Source of the DNA: Datnioides undecimradiatus
Taxonomy: Eukaryota; Chordata; Actinopteri; Lobotiformes; Datnioididae
Direction of reading: 5' to 3'
Length of the DNA stretch: 64,000 bases
Assembly (NCBI GenBank): GCA_008933995.1
Contig: WARS01000010.1
Coordinates: forward strand, 11,182,238-11,246,237
Part shown: piece by piece, positions 11,759 through 25,740 of the stretch
Layout of the letters: every line of letters begins with the position of its first letter
How positions within the stretch are numbered: the first letter of the stretch is position 1
The notes under the pieces: model-generated
Database searches by the model: none
Seen by the model: the letters and a program-made list of their open reading frames with translations, nothing else
What the model was told of the DNA's origin: nothing
Position numbers and translations under genes: made by a program

Positions 11759-13289
11759 CAGCAGGAGCAATTCCGAATTCCGCGCAAGACTCACAGATTA
11801 AAGGGCAACACACTGTTGCTGCTGCCTTTATTGCTCCCACCTTGAAAATATTAGTTCCAGTATTGGGAGTGTGTAGCTACCTGTTTAAAGCAAGTGCACG
11901 ACTGAATAAAGGGTTGATGAAGTGGTGAGATCTGCGTTATCTAGCAGCCAACCTTCAGGTTAGGAGTAGCTACACATGGACGTGGACGGTCATAAATACA
12001 GCGACCATTCTGAAAGGACGGCAAAAAGAACATGAGTTTGAATGTTTTACACATTGAAGTGAGGCTTTTAGAGTTAGGGTCTGTTTACAGTTTGATAGAA
12101 TGTGTAGCCTGCAGGATTGCATGATGTCAAAAACAGGTGAGTTTAACCGTTTTTCTCAATGGTGGGATATAAATAAATGTGAAAACATTTGAGAATGATC
12201 TTTAATGGACAACTTTCGAGCAGACAGAGAAGATGGCTAATGCTGAGAAACCAACTCTGTGCCCAGGAGGGTTAAACATCAGCTGTAATGGTCTGTTATC
12301 AGGGACTATTACCTGCCATCTGCAGCTCAAAAGGTAATTAATCGGCATTTCAAAAAGGCTCTCTGTGAAGTTATGTGATCTGAAAACACATCAGAATTTC
12401 CTAGATTGTGACTTTAGCAGCTCCCACGAGTCTTTACAAAGACCACTATGAAGTGCCACTGTGGAGTATTTACTTGAACTTGGATTACCTTTCATTTCAG
12501 TATTTGCATCCTCAACATAAAATCCCACATTACACGATCATTTCAAATGGACTAAGTATTTCTGTGCTGACCAAGGGTGGCAGCACTTTTGGTGCACGAT
12601 ATGGAACTGGGAAAAAATACAAAGCAAATGGCAAATTACTTTAACCCTACAGTACATGTGATATTCATTCAACCATCCTTTCATTTATTCGGTCAATAAC
12701 ACTCTTTTTATTTTCACGTGGTAATTATTATATTAGTATATATAAGTAGTAGTAGTGGCAGTGGTTAATAGCAGCAGCAGAAAACTGTTAAATTCTTCAT
12801 CGTGCGTGTTCCCTCAAGTAATGCGTTATTCATAAAGATCAGTGTGAATCCAAGCAGCCAAAATATATTTGGCAACGTGCGTGCTCTGCAGCTGTCTCCA
12901 TACTGCCCTCACCAGAGACACATGGCGGCAGGTTTATTGGAAGGGAGAGCATTAGACCTTTGGCGGTGGCACAATAGATGCATACTTGGGAGTTCATTAT
13001 CAAATCTGGGCTTAGACAACATATGTAGTCTTTAGCTGCAGCCTGACACATATATAATATATACAACTGGGGTAAAACTTAATGGAGGAAGCAGGGAATA
13101 GGAAAAGGAATAGCCGGCTTTGGCATTTTATAGCATTTCTCGAACACGTCCATGCATCTGCACAGACAAGCTTAAATCAAACAAAACACGCACAGCCTGA
13201 AGCAGCTGCGGCCTCATGGAGACATGGTAAGGTCCCTGTTGGTTGGTTCCGGCCAATCATATTGATGCAGACACCCACGCTCACTTCCT
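11759..13289. other. non-coding intergenic sequence
   Basis: No recognised gene. The longest ORFs are below 80 codons. A small AGT/CAG-type simple stretch lies near 12745-12780. Confidence 0.45.
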
Positions 13290-13612
13290 GATTAGGTCTT
13301 CAGTTATGATGTGTCTTTTCCCCGATTCCCTGACTTTAGTAGTTTAGCAGTAGTTAGCTTAAGTGGGAGTGAGTGCAAGTCCCTTTATGCATCTCATTGC
13401 CACCACTGTGTTAATAGATTCAATTTATATATGTGCAGCTCAGTTATACTGTTTGTGTCTTTGTCAAAGTTAGGTGTGTTTTGTTTGTTAGATTACTAGA
13501 AAACAGTACAGAATCAGTAGCCCTGGTTCATATATACATTATTCTGTCGTTAAATGTTTTGATTCTGTGTCAAAACCCTGCACTCCAACACAAATAAAGT
13601 CTCTCCCAGTTA
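13290..13612 (+). mobile_element. possible retroelement-derived fragment
   Basis: The segment begins near CTTCCTGATTAGG and contains TTAGCTTAAGTGGGAGTGAGTG. It ends near a polyadenylation-type AATAAAG at about 13593-13599, after aaaaccctgcactccaacac. The style resembles the end of a fish retroelement (LTR or LINE tail). No terminal repeats, primer-binding site or coding remnant were found. Confidence 0.25.
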
Positions 13613-16035
13613 GTTTTCAGCAGACCATGGAGGAGGCCATGATTGGACAGTGTTGTTTATTTTCTCTCTCTCCCTAACGCACTGCCTCTAAAATGTCCTG
13701 ACAACACGCTACTGCCTCCGAGTGAATTAGTCCCCTTTTTCTCTTTGTTCCATACAGTTACATAGGGCGCTGACTCACCAGCAGGAAATCAGGGTTCATT
13801 AAAGACAGACACACAGATAAAAACAAACCCAGACACACTGGTGCACGTACACACGAAGCAGAAATTGGTCAGTTTGACCTTTAGAGCGTGCACACACACA
13901 TACACACTGGAAATTTATTTTTTTTTTAAAAAGTTAAATAGAATAAGCAAAGACCGGCTCAACCTTTCAAGCACATACAAATGCACTGCATAGACGCGCA
14001 GGTTTATGTGCAGCAATGGGTCACACTGGCCTCAGATGTGTAGCTGGGGAGCTTTGCCTCATGTGAGATCACCTTATACCAAAGTGGACAAAGGACTGCT
14101 CTGCATAACAATCACTCACATTACGTAAATATAATTTATTGCCCTGTCAGGGGATTTGGGATCATCACTCACCTTCATACACCACTTAGACAAATTGAAT
14201 TTACAGTCATACTGTCCCACAGTCCTTATTTACTTGAAGTTTGTTCATTATATTTGCTGTATTTCCTTTTTGTAATATGTAAATGTGTGAATATATTCCA
14301 GGATTACCAAAGTCTCTTGTTATTCAGTGGGACGTATGACGGTAACAATATCCATAATTTAATATGAAAGTAATTAATTTAGCCTCATTATCAGGTTAAT
14401 TTCTGCTAACAGACAGGGTTACTTCATTGAGAGGGGGGAACCCATTACTGTGAACAAATGGCTGAATGGCTCCGCAGCAGAATTGCCTCGCCAGTTATCT
14501 CATTTCGCACCACCGAGTGCGGATGAGAGGCCGCCACGTCTGTCAAAATTTGAGCAGCCGTTCACAGGAAAAATGAAGCTTTGGGATTTTATCTCGCCGA
14601 CCGTGCGCTGCAGCAGAGAGTCCTCTCTCAATTATGTATTCAGAAGGTTTAGCTCTTCCAAATGGACGCATCAGTCTCATGAGTGCTGTGGATCCCTTTC
14701 AACATGTTGTATTCACAGACACACGTATGCTTGACTGACATTCTGAAAATTCAGTTGGTAATGATTGCTTTCATTGTAGATTGTGCATCATTCTTTAAGA
14801 CTTTTGTGTATATTATGGATGTGACATGAATATGTACATATGTTGAAAAGTTCTTTATTTGTTTATGGATAATCCTACAAGTTTCACTTTGCTTTAGACT
14901 CGTACAGGTCACCCAGTGAAACAGAAATCCTGCTTAAGGTACAACAACGAAATGTACAATCAGATCAAGGGGACGATTATTAACCCTGTCGCTGCATCGG
15001 GATATTGCTTAAACTCACCTTAAGCCTTGCTCAGATTTGTGTTTGTATGTTTCGAAATCCGCTTGCAACACACGCCGAAAGAAGTGTAAAAGAATATCTG
15101 TTCTTGGATCACAAACACACCCACCGCTGGAATACGTATCGTGCTTGACGTTAGCTCTGTGTCGATAACAACAAAAACACCTCTGTTGCTCCCCCCATGT
15201 CGCGCTCTCAGATGTGTCTCGCAGACTGCACAAACACTGCCGTCATGTCTCTTTGCTCAGGTGAGTCTTGCGAAAGAGATGTTGATCTTTGTGGGACTAC
15301 GACAAAATAGGCATTTATTGATTTCCCATCTGTTTAATTGTTGTGTCACATTAAACACTGCTCAGTAATCCTGTGCTGTATAAGCTTCAAGTTAGTGCAG
15401 TAAGTCAAGCCTTGAGCAACTGCTCCGAAAACATTCATGCTCCAACTTCTCCGATGATGGCTGCTCCGATACCGTGTCTTTACTTTTTGCTGGAATAATC
15501 CAGGATGCTCTGTAAAAGCAGCTCCTGTATTATTTTCCCCAGTGTGGTTTCTGTGGTTGTCATGGTCACACAGCAAGCTGAGACGGCAAGTTGGAACATT
15601 TGAATCATCATCGATTGCAGCAGCAAATAAGCATGCAAGTTCCTGAGAGCAGCGGCCATCCTCAATAAAGATTTTTTATTTTTTTTTGGTTACTTGGGGG
15701 AAACAAGTTGTGAAAGAAGACATGATCCATTCATTTATAGCTGTGCTTGGTTCCTTCTGATAAAGCCTTAGATTTGCTCTCTCTTAGCTCTGTTTTTGGT
15801 CTCCACCAGCTCCTGAGGCAAATACCGGGCAGTTTAGCTTCTGAACGCCCCACTAACAGCTGAAACCCAATATAAACCCACATAAAGCCGACTGGAACTG
15901 CAGATTCAGGTAATCTTCTGCACATTCATCCATAGAAACAAATTTCATAGTGTCATTTTATTCATTTTTAGATTAAAGTCTGTCATGGTTTTGAGTTTCT
16001 ATACGGTTACTTCCAGTTTTACTTTGTAAAAAGTG
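13613..16035. other. non-coding intergenic sequence
   Basis: No recognised gene. The segment 14340-14740 is repeat-free and of mixed composition and is listed separately as a possible conserved element. Poly-T at about 15670-15688. Confidence 0.45.
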
Positions 16036-16405
16036 TTTTCCTCATTTGTCTGTTTGGACCCACTTCCTGTCCTGTTCCCTCGTGTGTAATTGGATCATTA
16101 GTCTACCCTCTGTCTTGTTAGCCTTCCCTGGTGCAGATATATTGTTTGTCACTCTGTTTGTTCCCAGACAGTTCGTCTCCCCCCTCTGTGTCAGGTGTTT
16201 GAGCTTTGCCTTTGAGAGCTTTCCTGGTCAGCCTGTTTGTATGACCCCTGCTCTGTCCCTTGGCCTCACCTTTTGCCCCGCTGACCGCCGTGCTGTGTAT
16301 CAACCCTCCGTGAGCCTTTTGATTTCTGTTTAATATTAAACCCTTTGAACAGTCTCTGCTCACTGCATTCTGACCCATCCGCTCGTGTTATCACGCTCCC
16401 TGGCG
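16036..16405 (+). mobile_element. probable 3' tail of a high-copy teleost repeat
   Basis: Pyrimidine-rich sequence runs from TTCCTGTCCTGTTCCC through repeated CCTGGT/CCCTTGG-like phrases to GTTTAATATTAAACCC at 16329-16344. It then reads tctgctcactgcattctgacc, as at the end of a common fish interspersed repeat. No coding frame is preserved. The family is not named because no comparison could be made. Confidence 0.45.
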
Positions 16406-18304
16406 AGCACATCTGAGGCACAACCCCTGTAAATATCAATGAAATGTGTGAAGATCTATAAACGTTTCAAACCACTATAAATGTTGTTAAATAGAATATT
16501 TTCTAGCAGTACCGACAACTATCAAACAGGTCAGTCCAGGAAAGTGTTTATATATGTAAATGTTTAACCATTAGAGGAACTATACTTCATTCTGCTTCGT
16601 TGGTGAATTTATCAATTCAATCTTTTCTAATTTAGACATTTAAAAATACTTTTTCTTTGTGTGTGGCACCTGCATTTCATAGTGCATTCACGTACTGTAT
16701 AATGACGGTAAAGCTTGAAATGAAATAAACACAAACACAGGAAAACTGTTTTCACTGGGCCAGAAATATATTTGTTCATCTTGGACCTGATTACTCATAA
16801 AAGGTGGGTGAATATTACAAAATAAAGAGCTAACTTTGAAGACAGGGCTGCAAAATGACATTTTTTATATTTGATTTATTATTTTATATATCGCTTGTTT
16901 TGTTGTCTCTGATGCTATACCGACTGCAACACTGACTACCATTAGCGAATAAATCTCTCCTGTGTGTAGCACAGTAGTGTTTTTTTCCTCTACGGACTCC
17001 AGGAAGGCTGTTGCCGAGGTAACCGCTAATGGATACGGTAAACAATAAGAAATGAGAGGAAAGTGACAATCCGCACACATACGTTTTGAGTTGTGCCCTC
17101 AGGTGGAGACTTGGTTCAGTCTCCACATGATTCTTTGCTAAACTATGAACATTCAAGCCTCCGCATCTCCACCCCCCTACCCTCCTCCTGCCCAGTGCTG
17201 TCCAGAACTCAGCGTGTAACTCCATATAAGATCTCATACTCGGTACCTTACGTCGATGCATATGCAGCACCAGTCCCTTGTGAAAGCATTTTCTATTCAA
17301 AACCAGCACACATTTGAGCAATTACACGTCATCGCACAGCAGTAAGAGCAATGCCTGCGATAGGAGAAAATGGTCCAAATGGAACCATGACATGTCCTGA
17401 CTGAACTGTGCCGCATATAATTATTGAAGGCTTTCTCTCGGAATTGATCCCACCGGCGGTGACTAATTTGCTGTGTTTCAGGCCAAATGACGAAGCTGCA
17501 TTTCACGCAGGTTAAACTCCCTGACCAGTAACACAGCAGGTGTTAAAAGTTAGAGGAATCGGAGCTTGGTGAGTCTCTCAACAAAACAGATTCGGCGAAA
17601 GATAACATGCAGTGGGTTAAGGAAATTTGCTGCAATTTCACCTGTCAGGGCGACAGCTAGACTGGTATTACAGTTCATGACACCAAATGCGATCTAATGT
17701 TTTTTTTGAGGGAGGCACGGATCAACAGAGCAACAAAAATTTGCACGAGGTCAATAAATCAAACGGTCTGCGTGTCAGATTAAGGCGGCAGTATGTTTTG
17801 GTCCAGCTTTATATTGTTTGTGCGTACACGCGGTTACCAAGCACATCTTCCACTCATTGCACAGTCACAGGCAAGTTAATGGCATCTGATAAGGCTGTTT
17901 CATAAAAGCAGCAAATGGCACAGCCAGTCCACCCGTGTTGCAGCTCTGTAATTAGGTTTGATAGAGGCACACACCCTCCCCGATTTCTTTCATTTTCCAA
18001 GGGTCACACCATGCCACCATTCCCTTGCTTAAAAATAATCTATCGGAGAGAAATCATCACATTAATCACAAGGTATGCTCACGAGACAACAGCACAACCA
18101 CTTTGGTATTACACCAAGTGCTAATTTGACTCAAGTACCACTGGCAGTTTTTAATTTTAACACCTCCGAGGTAATTTGCTTTTCGCTCTCTTAGTCCAAC
18201 TCTCCGTTTCAGCGCAACACATCCAACAGGTTCTGTTTTGGCTTACTCGTCGTTGGTAGCTATTAGCCTACCAGGACAGTTTCACCTCACAGCAGAATGT
18301 CCGG

Positions 18305-18305
<1 letters not shown>
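16406..18305. other. non-coding intergenic sequence
   Basis: A 145-codon minus-strand frame at 16884-17321 is present but has no recognisable domain and no compositional sign of coding. Nothing else could be supported. Confidence 0.45.

Positions 18306-18335
<30 letters not shown>
18306..18335. repeat. poly-T tract, 30 bases
   Basis: Thirty uninterrupted T (poly-A on the minus strand). It could be the scar of a retroposed sequence on the minus strand, but no recognisable element body lies at 18336-18700. Homopolymer length is error-prone in assemblies. Confidence 0.9.
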
Positions 18336-18341
<6 letters not shown>

Positions 18342-21300
18342 CCCTCGCTTCTTTACTGCATGTCAAGTGGCTTAAAACCAACACCCACGTGTGCATGCAC
18401 AGATACAGTGACTCCCTCTGAAAGAAAACCATCGACACTGTTTTTCACCAGATTTACAGTGCGTAAATCAAGATATTCTCTTGCCTAATCACTCTCTATC
18501 TACAAAACTGGGGCAACAAATCCTTATATCTACAATTACACAACAGGTTGTCAGTGAGTTTACTGAAATTAGGACCATTTTCTGTTCAGCTCAAGGTTTT
18601 ATGTAATTAAGGCAACGAAAACTACTTAGGTTGGGCTGATGAAACACTGATGTCATGGTAGGAAGAAATCAATAGTGACTGCCGAGTGCAAAGACAAACT
18701 ACCCTTTTCTGAATCCCCAGCTGGATTTGAAGGTAGTATAAATAAGAGGTTGGAGCTATTGTGTCTTAACGAAGCAGATTAAAGATTAACTGGTGATAAA
18801 TTATTATAAACAAATACCAATGGCTACTGGCCTCCCTTCTTTCTAAGTTGCACACACCCCAAGCCCACTAGCTCCATTTAATGTATAAATATTTAAATAC
18901 ACAGTCGGAAATAGTTTCATTTATTAATATGGATTATGTCAATTCCAAAAATGACTGAACACTGTTTTTACAAATTATTTTGTATTGTAATTATAAGTTA
19001 TTAAATAAACTGTGCTAACTGTCTATTCTCACAATTAACACCTTGGACTGTAAGAAATGTCCATTAGCTTCCATATATTTTATACAGCCGTAGATGTAAG
19101 CACACAAACAGTGTTTCCGATGCAATAGGCTAAGACCATTAAGACCATGTTCCTAGTTGTTGTGGGTCACTACGTAGCTGTGAAACATTCCAGTTTTAGC
19201 TCTGGTAAACCAATTTCCGGTTGATGAAACCTAGTGCTTCCAGTGCGCCAGTGTGGGAGTGTCACAGCAGACCACCAGGCATGGCTTAGATGCAGACGCC
19301 TATGTCAACATCATATGAAGCACCTTAATAACTGCACTAATGTTCAAGCGGTGTGCAATATGTAGCCTTAGCACACAATACATTTCACCATCCTCCTAGG
19401 GTTTCAGTATAAAAAGTGCACAAATATGTGAAGACATTTTTGGCAGAATAACGAAGTTAGACTTCTCTCTTTGTGCCTGAAAGTTATTTGAGAGCAATTT
19501 GTGAAGATGTTTTGAGCTCTTCAAGGATTGCTGAATGGCGTCTCTATTGTGGCGACGATAACCTTGGTACCTTTTTCCATTTGAAATTCCAGGACTTTTT
19601 GGCCATTTTCCTTTTAGACTGAGCATCATCTGAACAGACGTGGTTGGTTTGTCAAGAGCACCAGCCTGAGGTGGACATGGTTTTGAGGAATCCTGCGGTG
19701 ATCTTCATCAGTCTTCATCTATCTGCTCTTTCCAAAGCTTTTGGCGGCAGCTTCGGAGCAACACGGATCGTGGCTCTGTTCAAACAAGGAAAAAGCAAAG
19801 AGAAAAAGGCTAGATTGACAGACAAAAAAAAAAGTAACACACTGAGGTGCCAGGGTGGTCTGCTTTGCGTTAATAAAATAATGAGATGTGACAGAAGCCC
19901 TCCGAATATTGCCCACTTAGTGGCTTTTATAGCCCGCCTGGCAAATGAGATTGTGTGGTTAAGTATCAAACGCAGGGGAAAAGGGCTGATTCACCCCATG
20001 TCCTCATTTAATTTTATTTTTTGGAGCTTTGGGTCTGTATGTTTGTCAAATGAGGTCGGGTGGAATTCAGTAATATCTGGTAATAACTCCAACCACAGTG
20101 ACCGACATAGGCACATTATCATGGAGGGCACGCCTCGCTCATCCAACAAATTACTGTGATATATACAAGACTTGGTACTAATAAGAGGGCAGCATGGATG
20201 CAAAAGACAGATCCAGCTCACTGCAGCTATACTCAAATCTAATTGTCCATCAGATAATAATGCACATCCGACGCTCCCGTGTTTCCTTTCATTTGCTCGT
20301 CTCTTCTTCAAATAAAATGTTGACGTTGAGATGTGAATTCATGAAAAGTAAATTCCTTTTTTATTTGCATTTGGTGGTGAATGGCAGATAGCCTGTTTTG
20401 CAAAAGCACCTTAGAGGGCACAATAGAGATAATGTTGGATATGTGAATGGGAATTTAAAGTCATTTGGAGCATTGTATTAACATGCAATTTGCTGGTGCA
20501 TAATGATCTTACATCTGTTGCATTTACATCCGTTATCACCTGTGCAGTGATCACATCTTGATATGTAAACTAGACTCAAGAGGACTTTACAGCCAAGCCA
20601 CCCGTGTAAAAGTACACAGTAGGGACTGAATTTTATTTCTCCTGGTGCAATTACATGTAGCATTTTAATCATGAAGGCAGAGCTGCTGGGCTTGTCAGCA
20701 ACTGTGGAGCGGCTTGAATCGCAGGAATCTTGTGGGGCGTGCAAATCAGCGCTAATCTGTCAGCTGGATCAATGTCTGGCTGCTTTTTCAGTAGCTTTGT
20801 TAATTCAGCTAACATGACTAATGCTGTAGCAAGACCGGAGACCGCAGCCAGTACGCTGGCTCTGTAAGGCTGTACGACAAAGAGACAATTTGAGCTAAAT
20901 GCTAATAACCATAGTGAAATGGCTAACAAGCTGATTATTAGCAGATAATTGCTGACATATGTTGCAACACATATATTTTACACAATTCCTGCAACAACAA
21001 CTGTAGAACTATTATTTTAAACTTTAAACAAAATTTTTATCTTTATTGTTATGCACCAACACACCAAAGCAGTTCTCTCTAATGTAAAAGCCTAGTTGGC
21101 ACTGTTTGATGCTAAACTCAGAGTGTAGCTGAGGATGATGGCTGAATCAGGTGCTTTTCAATTCAAAGACTGCAACTCATAGTGATGAAAAGTCGCTAGA
21201 GTGCACTGATTGACTCGGTACTGCAACTGTACAACAGGCTAACGTTTCATAATCAGCGTGTCATGAGAAATGAACAAAGGGACGAGGCAGACGAGGCAAA

Positions 21301-24300
21301 CACATAAGCTGCATTTCAGTAAGTCCGTGTCACCTCGTCTCTTGGTATTGCGCAACAATAAACATAATTTGTAGGCCACTTAGAGAGCAGACGGAAAGTG
21401 GGTGGGGGAGGAGCGGTGGGTTTTAATGGAACACAATAACCTGGTTGGGGGTGGGGGTGGGCGGTAAATAGGCTACAGAGCTATACAACTTTTTCCTTCA
21501 TGACAAATGAGTTGAATAGATGAAAATATGTGTTTGTACGGCTGACGTGTTGGCGTTGCAATAAGTATTGCTTCAGAAACTTCAGAACAGTTCGTGTTTT
21601 GCAATCATTCCCGAACCTAATCATGCACCAAATACAGCTGCAATGCATTGTGGGTGAAATGCACCTCATGAGCAACAATCATTGTTGACTACACTTTCAA
21701 TTGCAATGGCGCAAGTGCCAGGAGGAAGTCAACAAGGGTATTTTTGTCTCACATTTCATCGCGTCAGACACAGCAGAGCACAGATATATCTTAAAGTCAC
21801 AAAGACAGAAGTACAGAAAGTACAAGTAGGCTGCATCCATCAAGTATAAAAGAGCAAACATGACAAATTCAGTTCTTTATTTAGACCAAAGAGTTCTGCT
21901 CTGTGAAGTAGGTAAATCCACTATGCCTCTCTGTAGAGCCGTGAGTTTATAAGAGCCTACATCTTTTTACCCGCCAGAGAAGAATACTCAATACTCAGAA
22001 CTACAGAAAGTGCGGATTCACTTTTAGTCCAGAAAACTAGGGTACTGTACAGGCTGACAGGCAGAAGAGATATGCGCTAATGCAATGGTCAGCCCAAAAT
22101 GTGACCTGATGGTGGCATTAGCATAAAGAGGAGGTAAATGCACACACGGTATTCGCCTTTACTTTGATCTACCATTAATTATCACAAAGTTGCTTGTATG
22201 AGTGCCGCCGTCCGGAGGAGTGAAAGTAGCTTTAAAGTTCGAAGCCACTGATCGCAGTGCAGTGGCACTTCTCAGATTGATAGGATTTTGTATTGATTTA
22301 TATTTTAAGAACATTAATGACCAGAGTTCTGGCTGCCGGTAAAAATCCCTTGTTTAAATTGAAGTAGCAAGATAACGCTTTCTGTTATTATGCATGGACA
22401 AGTATTAGAGAACACTTAATTTTATTTTTCATAGAAAGGCAGTTGCTTAAAAGCTGCCAGAATAACCCCGAATGTCAACCGTATGGAGGAACACAATATC
22501 AGTAAAACGACTTCTATTTTCAGCTGACATTCAGACTTTGATTGGGGAAAACAATATTTCAGGGAAGCTTTTATTCAGAGCACTGTGATGTAACATTAAT
22601 ACATGAATCTTTCAGCGGGTTTTTTTCAAATAAACCACTGGGTTTTCACTCCAGTAATGTGGCTTCTTTGAACAGATTCATGAAACAGCCCTCTGACCGA
22701 GACTGCTAAAGGTTACCATGTGCCCCGTCAGACAAGTTCATTTGTGCCTCCTAATGGATTACATCCACTTCTTTTAAGCACAAAGTAATGCTAAGTGAAT
22801 GTGAGGAAAACACGGTTTGTTGAAAGGTGAATCAAATTGATCTCGCTGCATGCAAATCTCCCTTGCAGAGAGGTTTCTACAACCACAACTCAGGTTGATA
22901 ACAGTAAATGGTACTCCAGACCTCTGTTTCTTCAAAGGTCAACGTTTGCAACTTGCCACGGGCACCAAATTTGTTTAAAAGTTTCCCAAAGTTGAACTCA
23001 TAAAATAACTCTTCTAAAGGTAAGAAAGTAAATGATTTCAGTGAGAAATTTTATATTTTCATATAAATGATGGTTTGTCATGGTTGTTACTCCGTGAGAT
23101 CATTTCTGTCACAAAGGTTGTAGAAGATGAGTTTAAATTACATGTGTTACATGGGTTCTTCAGGAAGTGAGGTGAAGTGAAATGTGGAAAAAAAAAGGTT
23201 TCTCTAAGTGAAAAAGAAAAGTTGTATTAAACCTCAAATGCCTCCTGAGAGAGCTGCATGAACTTTGATAAGTGTGCTCCAGTGATGCCAGTGTTGGCTG
23301 GGGCTGAAGCTCGAAAAGGAAAAATGGGCTGGTTTGGAGTTTGAAAGGAGTGAGCTTAACAGGCCTATGTAGCCCACTCCTCATCTCTGCTGCAGGCCAG
23401 AGGCTCCAGGCTACGCTAGCTGCTACCTGAATTTCCAAACTGTTGCACAAGAGTCGCTGTTTTTTTGTCTTTCATGCTCAGTTCATTCCAGTCAAACTGC
23501 TACTGTGGCTATTTCCTGACTGATTTAGCCTGGAAAGCTATGGGTCTGAAGACCGACTTGTTTGGTTCTTGGCATTCCTTGGTTGTTTAATGACAATTCA
23601 TTGGATGTCCGCATTATTTAGGCAGTCTGAAATACCTGATTTTGTTCTTTTCACATCACCCCTTGCTGTATGCCGGGATTTCGTTTCAACAGTATTTTCA
23701 CAGTACCCTCACTAACTTTAATTTAGCTTTCCTGTTCCATTATCAGAAAGGTTCCAATGGATTTTTGAGATCACTGGTTCAGCAGCTGAGTGCACAATGA
23801 TTTACAATCAAGGGACACCTTCTCGCCCAGAATGCACTGTAATTTGTATTGTCATATTCTCTGCACTGTCTCTGTAGGTGGGCAAGTAAACAATAGCTAG
23901 GCATTTTGGGCTTATTTAACAAACATTCAACAGTAGATACAGGGATAGTTCACGGTTTTCTGGTACATTCCACACTGCAGGAGCTTCTTGTGTGATTTAC
24001 CGGCTACATCTGTTTATAACCAAAGGGTGAGAGAAGGTGAAGACAGGAGACATGAATAATATTGTGAGAAAAGATGGAACTACTGTATGTTTTCAAAAGG
24101 AGACAGACTTAATAATAGAGAATTGTGCAAAAACAAGATTATGTCCAGGAAAAGTAGCTTCATTCATAGATTTATGAATACAAATTACAAAGTGCTTAAC
24201 AGGAATAAATTAACTTCAGTGAATGAATGATAAAAACATAAGGGGCAAAATCAAAACAACAAACAAGGAATGAAAAAGCTTTAATAAAATGGGATCGTAT

Positions 24301-25713
24301 GCTTGTTGATTAAAGCACATTTTTAGAACAGACTTAAAAGAAGACATTGACTCAGACAGCCTTATTACCTTGGGCATGTCATCATTCAGCTCAGCCTAAT
24401 TCATAAAAATCTTCATGTATACTTCCATTTTTCATCAGTCATTTAATTGAACGTTATCTTGTTTGGGTTTAGTCAATCAGTAAGGAGTGACATTATGTGC
24501 TGCTGCCCATTCTCCACAAACCCTTCAAGCTGAGTTGTCATGGAAACCTAATGTGAGAATCCAGTCAAGGCTCCAGGATAATAGTGTATGATACTCTTGC
24601 CACCACATATCCATCATGAGGGCACATGCAGGGTGGATTTTGATGAGTTTCTAAGCAGACTTTGAGCACTTTCCCACAGGAAACCTCAGGCTGGAAGATA
24701 TTGGCTTGAACAGAAAGCACAGCAGGGGAGCGCTCTGCCTCATGATCACTCATTTTTGTAGAGTAAACATTTCAATTTGGAGACGGATTCAAGTGAAACT
24801 GCATATCTGAATTACAGACGGAGGATATAGCTAGACATGTGTAAGCCTTTTCTAGTATAATGAAAATGTAAAATGATGAATTAGGATAGAACGTGGTGAT
24901 GGTTTAACTCATGTATAAAGTGCCCACATGAGAAATAATAACATGTGTATTCAGTTTTTTGTATCTCAGCTTTGTTAATCAGCAGATGGACAGTTCAGCT
25001 TTGCGCCACTTGAAGCTAAAGTCTTGTTAAAGAGCAGCATCTGCTGGTTTAAGTGAGAACTGGTCTTACTGCATCTCCCTTTCTTTTAATACAGTTCAGT
25101 AGAGTGTTTAGGGTTTAACATGTTGTGCATGTAACATAGCCCAGTGTTCATGGATTTTCTTTGTCATGCTGAACCTTTGATGCTTCTTTTAAACTGAGTA
25201 ACCCTGACTTTGTGAAATCCCCTAATCTACCCACTGAGGGATTTTGATTATGGAGAATTTTCAAATTGGAAAATTTCACCTTTTTTCCATGGGTAACAGC
25301 ATGCTTAATGAACTGGAACTCAGACTTTGTTTGACTCTCCTGCTTTGAACAGTTTGTGCATCCAATATCTCCCTGTTAACAGATGTTTCAACACTGATTA
25401 GCAGCGTTGTGTAATCAGGCAGTCGCTCAGAACAGCTCCTCACTCAGCAATGTGGATACTCAAAGTTTGGCGTTATTAAATCAAACAGTGGGTAAATGTA
25501 GAGAAATCAACATCAATTTGTCATATGAAAACAGAAAGAAAGAGAGTTTTTTCTTTTGGAAAATGTATACAAATGTCACATATTATACCTTTGGGCGTTG
25601 ATTAGCCCACTAAAACACATTGTACAGGCATGAACTAACCAAAGCAGAGGTTAATGGCAGATATAGATGTGAAATTATACTGCTGATAAGTTTAACTCCC
25701 AGACTCATTGGCT
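18336..25713. other. non-coding intergenic sequence
   Basis: More than 7 kb with no recognised gene or named repeat. A 171-codon plus-strand frame at 19644-20159 is unrecognised and overlaps frames on the other strand. A G-rich cluster lies at 21400-21464. The block 19.9-20.55 kb is free of repeats and is discussed as a possible conserved element. Confidence 0.45.
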
Positions 25714-25740
25714 TATATATATATATATATATATACACAC
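25714..25740. repeat. (TA)n microsatellite with short CA end
   Basis: TA repeat at 25714-25735 continuing into acacac. Confidence 0.9.

Noticed and set aside
16884..17321. 145-codon minus-strand ORF
   Set aside because: No recognisable motif; sequence composition like its non-coding surroundings.
19644..20159. 171-codon plus-strand ORF
   Set aside because: No known domain; low-complexity lysine stretch from a poly-A run; three other frames overlap it.
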